Shown here: in pieces, positions 6,808 through 11,123 of the stretch
Position numbering within the stretch: the first letter of the stretch is position 1
Layout of the letters: every line of letters starts with the position of its first letter
NCBI GenBank assembly: GCA_030601015.1
Contig: JAUVUO010000025.1
Span: 1 to 11,123 of the forward strand
Source: Candidatus Omnitrophota bacterium
Lineage (GTDB): Bacteria; Omnitrophota; Gorgyraeia; Duberdicusellales; 4484-171
Reading direction: 5' to 3'
DNA: 11,123 nt
The notes under the pieces: model-generated
What the model was told of the DNA's origin: nothing
What the model saw: only the letters and a program-made list of their open reading frames with translations
Databases searched by the model: none
Position numbers and translations under genes: made by a program

Positions 6808-8058
6808 TTAAAAATATTTTCGAGGATCAGTTATCATTCCTTTAATAGCAGATACTGTAACAGTTGCTGGAGAGGCTAAATAAACTGAACTAAGATTGTT
6901 ACCCATAATCCCCTTGCTATTATTATTTGAAGTAGAGATAATAATATCCCCATCAGCGGGAACTCCTTGATGGGTCCCTACACAAGGCCCGCATCCAGGT
7001 GGTAAAATAAGTGCGCCCGCATCCAATAACACTCTAATTATCCCTTTCTGCAAGGCATCTAAATATATTTTATGTGAAGCCGGAGCAACTAAGAATTTTA
7101 CTCTTCTATGTATTTTTTTACCCTTCAAAATCTCAGCGCTTAATTTCAAATCCTCTAACCGGCCGTTAGAGCAAGTCCCCAGAAAGGCTTGATCTATTTT
7201 TATATTTTTAACTTTATCGACAGAACAAATATTATCTTTTCTGTTAGGCCGTGAGATATACGGTGTTAGCTTAGAAACATCAAATTCAATAACTCTCTCA
7301 TAGTAACAGTTTTTATCCGGATAAATTAATTTATATTTTTTTAGGCCTATTTTTTTTATATAATCAATAACTTTTTTATCCGGAGATATCAAAGCACATT
7401 CAGCTCCCAAATTTTTACTCATATTAGTAATAGTAAATCGCGCATCTAGAGAAAGCCTATCTATAGTTTCACCGAAATACTCAAGAGACTTTGATAACGC
7501 GCCATCTTCACCTAATTGATGGATAATATAAAGTATTATGTCTTTACTAAAAACTCCTTTAGGTAATTTTCCTTTTAATAAAATTTTATATGTTTGAGGA
7601 ACATCTAATTGATATTTACCTGTTAATAATACTTCAGCCAATTTTTTAGATTCGACTCCAAAAGCAGCTGCCCCCAGGCCTCCGGCAGTTAAAGTATACT
7701 TATCCGCCCCTATAATAAGTGCATTAGGGTAGGCCAGGCCCTCTTCTATAATAATTTGGTGGGAGATACCGCAACCACCTTCAAAAAACATATTTTTATT
7801 TTTTTTTGAAAAATCACGCATCCGGGAATGAATTCTTGAAGAGCTTACATCAGGAGAAGGTGAATTATGATCAATGATACATGCATATTTTTTTGGCACA
7901 GTAATTATTTTTTTAGTTTTTAAAAGCTCATCAAAAATTAAATCGCTGGTCTGATCCTGAGAAAACAAAAAATCGACATTACAAAGTGCCGCATCCCCAG
8001 CCTTTAAAGAGCAAGATGAATGCAATGTAAGTATTTTTTCTATAACGGTTTTTGACAT
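6808..8058 (-). CDS. Divergent aconitase/isopropylmalate dehydratase large-subunit homologue
   Basis: This is a member of the aconitase superfamily, closest in form to the roughly 420-residue LeuC/homoaconitase large subunit (416 residues here). It keeps the three [4Fe-4S] cysteines: Cys296 in LGTCSNGR, and Cys356 and Cys359 in PPGCGPCVG. It also keeps the DH pair at 63-64, HQ at 100-101, the DGA...GE segment near 185-197, and the C-terminal YLASPATV...ITDP block. Several otherwise near-invariant active-site positions differ. GADSHT is GADKYT (117-122), the Glu four residues after NM is Asn216, and STSNRNFxGR is STSNNNSKGI (375-384), losing both arginines. No small-subunit (LeuD) gene is nearby. 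Canonical hydro-lyase activity is doubtful; a changed reaction or a non-enzymatic Fe-S role is possible. The ATG at 8058 gives the family N-terminus but has no clear ribosome-binding site. Confidence 0.82.
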   Translation of the reverse strand: MSKTVIEKILTLHSSCSLKAGDAALCNVDFLFSQDQTSDLIFDELLKTKKIITVPKKYACIIDHNSPSPDVSSSRIHSRMRDFSKKNKNMFFEGGCGISHQIIIEEGLAYPNALIIGADKYTLTAGGLGAAAFGVESKKLAEVLLTGKYQLDVPQTYKILLKGKLPKGVFSKDIILYIIHQLGEDGALSKSLEYFGETIDRLSLDARFTITNMSKNLGAECALISPDKKVIDYIKKIGLKKYKLIYPDKNCYYERVIEFDVSKLTPYISRPNRKDNICSVDKVKNIKIDQAFLGTCSNGRLEDLKLSAEILKGKKIHRRVKFLVAPASHKIYLDALQKGIIRVLLDAGALILPPGCGPCVGTHQGVPADGDIIISTSNNNSKGIMGNNLSSVYLASPATVTVSAIKGMITDPRKYF

Positions 8059-8140
8059 ATTTATTTAATTACTGAAATACCAAATATATTCAATTCTTAA
8101 TCTTATTCGGGAATATTTTATAATATAGCTTATTTCTTGA

Positions 8141-8169
8141 GGTATACTGAATCAACCATTAAAAGTAAA
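8141..8169 (-). promoter_or_regulatory. Possible promoter for the aconitase-like gene
   Basis: In the 143-nt gap after the aminotransferase gene, the minus strand reads TTTACT (8169-8164), a 17-nt spacer and TATACC (8146-8141). Each box has two mismatches to consensus, and the region is AT-rich, so this is only a candidate. The gap also shows no convincing terminator for the aminotransferase gene. Confidence 0.3.
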
Positions 8170-8201
8170 TATTATCTCTAAAGCTTGATTAATCTAAAAT
8201 A

Positions 8202-9353
8202 TTATAAGGACTTAACAAAGTCTTTTATCCTCTTCAAACCTTTTGATATTTGCTCTAAACCGGTTGAGAAGCTAATGCGTATATATCCTTCCATTCCAAA
8301 AGAACTCGCAGGTATACATGAAACTAAATATTCTTCAAGCAGCTTAGTAGAAAAATCAAAAGAACTCAATCCTGTTTCTCTTATATCGCAAAACATATAA
8401 AAAGTACCCTCGGGTTTAATAGGATTTAGCTTATCACAATCAGATAAGCCTTTATACAAAACGTCTCTTCTTTTTTGAAATTCTAACTTGATTTTTCTCT
8501 GCCAATTTTCATTGGTTAAAGCTGCCAAAGCAGCTCTTTGGGTTATAGAAGAAGCACATGATGTTGTATGGTCAATTATCTTTGATATCTCATTTATTGT
8601 TTCTTCTGATGCTGATAAATACCCTATACGCCATCCGGTCATGGAGTGAGATTTAGAGAAACCATTGATAGTAATTGTAAACTTATCCGCTCCTGGGAAA
8701 GACGCAAAACTAACATGTTCCCGCTCATCATAAATCAATGTTTCATAGATTTCATCACTAATAACATGTATATTTTTTTCCTTCACAATATTATAAATTT
8801 CTTTTAATTCATTATATGAATATGTTATTCCCGTCGGGTTATTAGGATAATTTAGTATTAAAACTTTTGTTCGAGGTGTAATTGTTTCACTTAAAGTTTG
8901 AGGGTCTATTTTAAAATTATTTGATTCTTTCGTTTGAAGAAATACTGATTTCCCTGATGTTAAATTAACCATCTCCGGATAGCTAACCCAATAAGGGGAA
9001 GACATAATAACTTCATCACCACTATCAAGTAGAGCTAATAACGATACATAAATAGCATACTTAGCCCCTGTAGTTACAATTATGTTTTCTGAAGAAACAC
9101 TAAGTTTATTAACTTTATTTAATTTGTCAGCTATTGCTGCTCTTAATTCAGGATAACCAACAGAGGGTGTGTATTTCGTAAATCCTTGATTAATGGCATT
9201 AATGCCTCCTTCTTTAACGAAATCCGGTGTATCAAAATCAGGCTCACCCGCCGCAAAATTAACTACATCCTTCCCTTCTCGTATTAATTTCTTAGTTAAG
9301 GCTGTAATTTTTAATGTGGCTGATTTTTTTAGTAGTGTTACTTGTGGGTTCAT
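8202..9353 (-). CDS. Class I pyridoxal-phosphate aminotransferase, aspartate aminotransferase type
   Basis: This is a fold-type I PLP enzyme of the bacterial aspartate aminotransferase (I-gamma/prephenate-type) group; it interconverts aspartate and oxaloacetate or acts on related amino acids. Length is 383 residues, normal for the group. Motifs are FAAGEPDFDTPDFV (33-46), FTKYTPSVGYPELRAAIA (58-75), NYPNNPTG (168-175) with Asn172, SDEIYE (199-204) with Asp200 and Tyr203, and GFSKSHSMTGWRIGY (231-245), where Lys234 is the Schiff-base lysine. Arg359 in YIRISF would bind the substrate alpha-carboxylate. The ATG at 9353 has GGAGG 9 nt upstream, a strong site. It follows rplQ by 89 nt and may be partly read from the ribosomal operon. 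The exact substrate cannot be set from sequence alone. Confidence 0.92.
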   Translation of the reverse strand: MNPQVTLLKKSATLKITALTKKLIREGKDVVNFAAGEPDFDTPDFVKEGGINAINQGFTKYTPSVGYPELRAAIADKLNKVNKLSVSSENIIVTTGAKYAIYVSLLALLDSGDEVIMSSPYWVSYPEMVNLTSGKSVFLQTKESNNFKIDPQTLSETITPRTKVLILNYPNNPTGITYSYNELKEIYNIVKEKNIHVISDEIYETLIYDEREHVSFASFPGADKFTITINGFSKSHSMTGWRIGYLSASEETINEISKIIDHTTSCASSITQRAALAALTNENWQRKIKLEFQKRRDVLYKGLSDCDKLNPIKPEGTFYMFCDIRETGLSSFDFSTKLLEEYLVSCIPASSFGMEGYIRISFSTGLEQISKGLKRIKDFVKSL

Positions 9354-9370
9354 AAACGATTTCCTCCGAT

Positions 9371-9398
9371 AAAATTAATTTCACAGAAAATTAATTTT
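9371..9398 (-). repeat. Perfect AT-only inverted repeat just upstream of the aminotransferase ribosome-binding site
   Basis: AAAATTAATTT (9371-9381 on the plus strand) and its exact complement AAATTAATTTT (9388-9398) flank a 6-base loop. The repeat ends only 2 nt before the CGGAGG ribosome-binding region of the aminotransferase gene. Each arm is itself nearly palindromic. It is not followed by a T-run, so it is not an obvious terminator; a leader hairpin or a protein-binding site is possible, as is chance in AT-rich DNA. Confidence 0.45.
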
Positions 9399-9423
9399 AA
9401 AGAATATTTTGAATCTTAAAAGA

Positions 9424-9448
9424 AAATAATTTATAAAAAAAATTATTT
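9424..9448 (-). terminator. Weak AT-only hairpin at the end of rplQ
   Basis: AAATAATTT (9424-9432) and AAATTATTT (9440-9448) form a perfect 9-bp arm pair with a 7-nt loop. It overlaps the rplQ stop codon and is followed on the minus strand by TCTTTT. With no G-C pair it would be a poor intrinsic terminator, so partial read-through into the aminotransferase gene is likely. It is the only terminator-like structure seen at the end of the ribosomal operon. Confidence 0.35.
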
Positions 9449-9961
9449 AAGGTTTCCTTTATCTTTCTTGAAAATTTTTTTTACCCCTGAAATAAGACTA
9501 TCATTATTCTTTTTATTTCCCACATCACTATTCTTATTTTCTTTGGCCTTAGTAACCTTTTTTATTTCTTTTTTAGCTTTCCCTTTAACTGGTTCCGCTT
9601 TAACAACCACTTTGGTTAACTCAAAAAGAGACATTGAAGCTCCATCTCCTTTTCTATGGCCTAAAGTTAATACTCGAGAATATCCTCCTTGAATATTTAC
9701 AAAACGCGGCCCTATATCATCGAACAATTTTTTAACCAAAATATGATCTCCTAATCTCTGATAAGCTAAACGTCGAGAAGAAAGAGTATTCTTTTTTGAC
9801 AAAGTAATTAATCTATCTACGTCTGTCCTTAAATACTTTGCTTTTTCAGTAGTTGTAGTTATGCGTTCATTAATTACCACAGCTCTTAATAAACTTTTGA
9901 TTAAAGCTTTTTTTTGAGAGTGAGAACGTGATAATTTTAAATTTTTTTTTCTATGTCTCAT
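9443..9961 (-). CDS. rplQ: Ribosomal protein L17 (bL17) with a lysine-rich C-terminal extension
   Basis: This is a large-subunit ribosomal protein. The conserved core covers residues 1 to about 121: MRHRKKNLKLSRSHSQKKAL, then LLRAVVINERITTTTEKAKYLR and GHRKGDGASMSLFELT, all typical of bL17. The remaining 51 or so residues form a tail rich in Lys, Glu and Asn (for example KGKAKKEIKKVTKAKENKN), probably disordered. This makes the protein 172 residues, against about 115-130 in many bacteria; such tails occur in several phyla. The ATG overlaps the rpoA stop as ATGA, the classic rpoA-rplQ coupling of the alpha operon. Confidence 0.97.
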   Translation of the reverse strand: MRHRKKNLKLSRSHSQKKALIKSLLRAVVINERITTTTEKAKYLRTDVDRLITLSKKNTLSSRRLAYQRLGDHILVKKLFDDIGPRFVNIQGGYSRVLTLGHRKGDGASMSLFELTKVVVKAEPVKGKAKKEIKKVTKAKENKNSDVGNKKNNDSLISGVKKIFKKDKGNLK

Positions 9962-10944
9962 ATCGCATTCAACTTTTCTTTATCTATTTCCAATTCAAAA
10001 CTAAGTCCCATAGTTTTAAGAAGTACCCCCACTTCATTAAGAGACTTTTTCCCAAAATTTCGATAATTGAGTATCTCTGGTTCCGTTTTTTCTACTAATT
10101 CCGCTAAAGTTTTTATATTAGCTTCTCTTAAACAATTACCGCTGCGTACAGATAATTCTAATTCTGAAACCGGTATCTTTAATTTTTCATAAAGTGCTAT
10201 ATCTTCCGGAGATAATTCTTCATATTCTTCTTCGGGTAATTCGCCTAAAGTAAAGAAAAGCTCTAAATGTTTACTCATAACTTTAGATGCATATATCAAA
10301 GCTTCTTTAGGTTCTATGCTGGCATCAGTAAATATTTCCAAAATTAATCTGTCATAATCCGTACGTTTACCAACTCTAGTGTTCTCAACTTTAAAAGCTA
10401 CCCTTTTAACTGGTGTAAAAATCGAATCAATTGGAATAACTCCCACAGGCATACCATCTCTCTTATTACGATCAGCAGTAACAAACCCTCGCCCTCTACC
10501 AACTTCCATTTCAATGTTTAATTTAGCATCTTTTGATGTAAGTGTGCATATATGCAAATCAGGATTTATAACTTCTATTGTTTCATCAGTTATAATATCT
10601 TTGGCTTTTATTTCTTTTTGACCTTCTTCTTTAATATAGATTTTTTTAGGAGAACGAGAGTATGACCGTAAAACTAAATTCTTAAGATTAAGAATTATCT
10701 CCGGAACATCTTCCATCACACCTTCTGTGCTGGAAAACTCATGAGGAATGCCCTCTATCCTTATGGAAGTAACTGCCGCACCTTCAATAGATGACAGCAA
10801 AACTCTTCTCAAAATATTACCAATGGTTACACCATACCCTCTTTCTAAAGGTTCGGCTACAATTTTACCATAATGCGGACTATAGGTCTCTTGATCTACT
10901 ATTACTCTTTTCGGAAACTGAAAATCCCGCCATGTTATCCCCAT
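9958..10944 (-). CDS. rpoA: DNA-directed RNA polymerase subunit alpha
   Basis: The alpha subunit dimerises to nucleate RNA polymerase assembly and contacts promoter UP elements and activators. At 328 residues it is full length. The N-terminal domain (about 1-235) includes PLERGYGVTIGNILRRVLLS (32-51) and GAAVTSIRIEGIPHEFS (55-71). A linker rich in Glu follows (236-255). The C-terminal domain has ELSVRSGNCLREANI (263-277), with Arg267 matching the UP-element-binding Arg265 of E. coli, and FGKKSLNEVGVLLKTMGLSF (297-316). The ATG at 10944 is preceded by a strong GAGGAGG site. It lies between rpsD and rplQ, the usual alpha-operon order, and its stop overlaps the rplQ start. Confidence 0.98.
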   Translation of the reverse strand: MGITWRDFQFPKRVIVDQETYSPHYGKIVAEPLERGYGVTIGNILRRVLLSSIEGAAVTSIRIEGIPHEFSSTEGVMEDVPEIILNLKNLVLRSYSRSPKKIYIKEEGQKEIKAKDIITDETIEVINPDLHICTLTSKDAKLNIEMEVGRGRGFVTADRNKRDGMPVGVIPIDSIFTPVKRVAFKVENTRVGKRTDYDRLILEIFTDASIEPKEALIYASKVMSKHLELFFTLGELPEEEYEELSPEDIALYEKLKIPVSELELSVRSGNCLREANIKTLAELVEKTEPEILNYRNFGKKSLNEVGVLLKTMGLSFELEIDKEKLNAI

Positions 10945-11043
10945 ATTTTACCTCCTCTAACCTTTATTTAAATCGGCTGTAAACCTGCAAATACTAAACA
11001 CCAAAACTTATTTTACAACTTTACTTTCCACTAACATTACATT

Positions 11044-11123
11044 TTATTTTGAATAAAGTTCTACAATCAATTGTTCATTTATTGGTATTATCAAATCTTC
11101 TTTCTCAGGCAAACGAACAATAC
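11044..11123 (-). CDS. rpsD: Ribosomal protein S4 (uS4), C-terminal 25 residues only
   Basis: Only the 3' end of the gene is inside the window. The visible residues read IVRLPEKEDL followed by IIPINEQLIVELYSK and a TAA stop. The INE-LIVELYSK ending is the hallmark C-terminus of bacterial ribosomal protein S4, which nucleates 30S assembly. The position directly before rpoA is the normal alpha-operon arrangement. A 99-nt gap to rpoA holds only the strong rpoA ribosome-binding site. Confidence 0.93.
   Translation of the reverse strand, partial: IVRLPEKEDLIIPINEQLIVELYSK

Noticed and set aside
1..11123. CRISPR arrays, tRNA genes, insertion sequences or phage genes
   Set aside because: Read-through on both strands found no regularly spaced repeats, tRNA-like cloverleaf, transposase or integrase motifs.

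Overview
The window is AT-rich (roughly one third G+C by eye) and every recognisable gene lies on the minus strand, so the text reads right to left in gene order. It uses the standard bacterial code, with TGA as a true stop in several ATGA start/stop overlaps. Alpha-operon genes, a PilT-type pilus retraction ATPase and a late cobalamin pathway operon indicate a bacterium with type IV pili. No feature fixes the phylum; a poorly cultivated lineage is possible, but that is a guess.

From the right edge, the layout begins with the end of the ribosomal alpha operon: the 3' end of rpsD, then rpoA and rplQ, the last two sharing an ATGA overlap. A class I aspartate-type aminotransferase follows. Next is a 416-residue homologue of the large subunit of isopropylmalate dehydratase/homoaconitase. 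It keeps the three Fe-S cluster cysteines but has lost several catalytic residues. A canonical sigma70-type promoter then precedes pilT, and a short dihydrolipoamide-dehydrogenase-like flavoprotein starts 24 nt after pilT.

After a gene-free stretch of about 0.3 kb comes a complete control region: a strong TTGACA-16-TATAAT promoter, a cobalamin riboswitch aptamer and an intrinsic terminator. It precedes the operon cobC, cobU, cobT, cobS, cbiB, of which cbiB runs off the left edge. These genes make the aminopropanol arm (cbiB), activate cobinamide (cobU), activate the lower base (cobT), join the two (cobS) and remove the phosphate (cobC). No corrin-ring gene is visible, so the locus may serve corrinoid salvage or the last steps of synthesis. 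The switch would shut the operon down when cobalamin is plentiful.

Two items best merit a second look. One is the aconitase-family protein with a rewired active site. The other is a compact set of mutually exclusive inverted repeats between cobC and cobU, which could be a second attenuator inside the cob operon or a small inserted repeat element. No CRISPR array, transposase, tRNA or rRNA was seen. No clearly undescribed system is evident.
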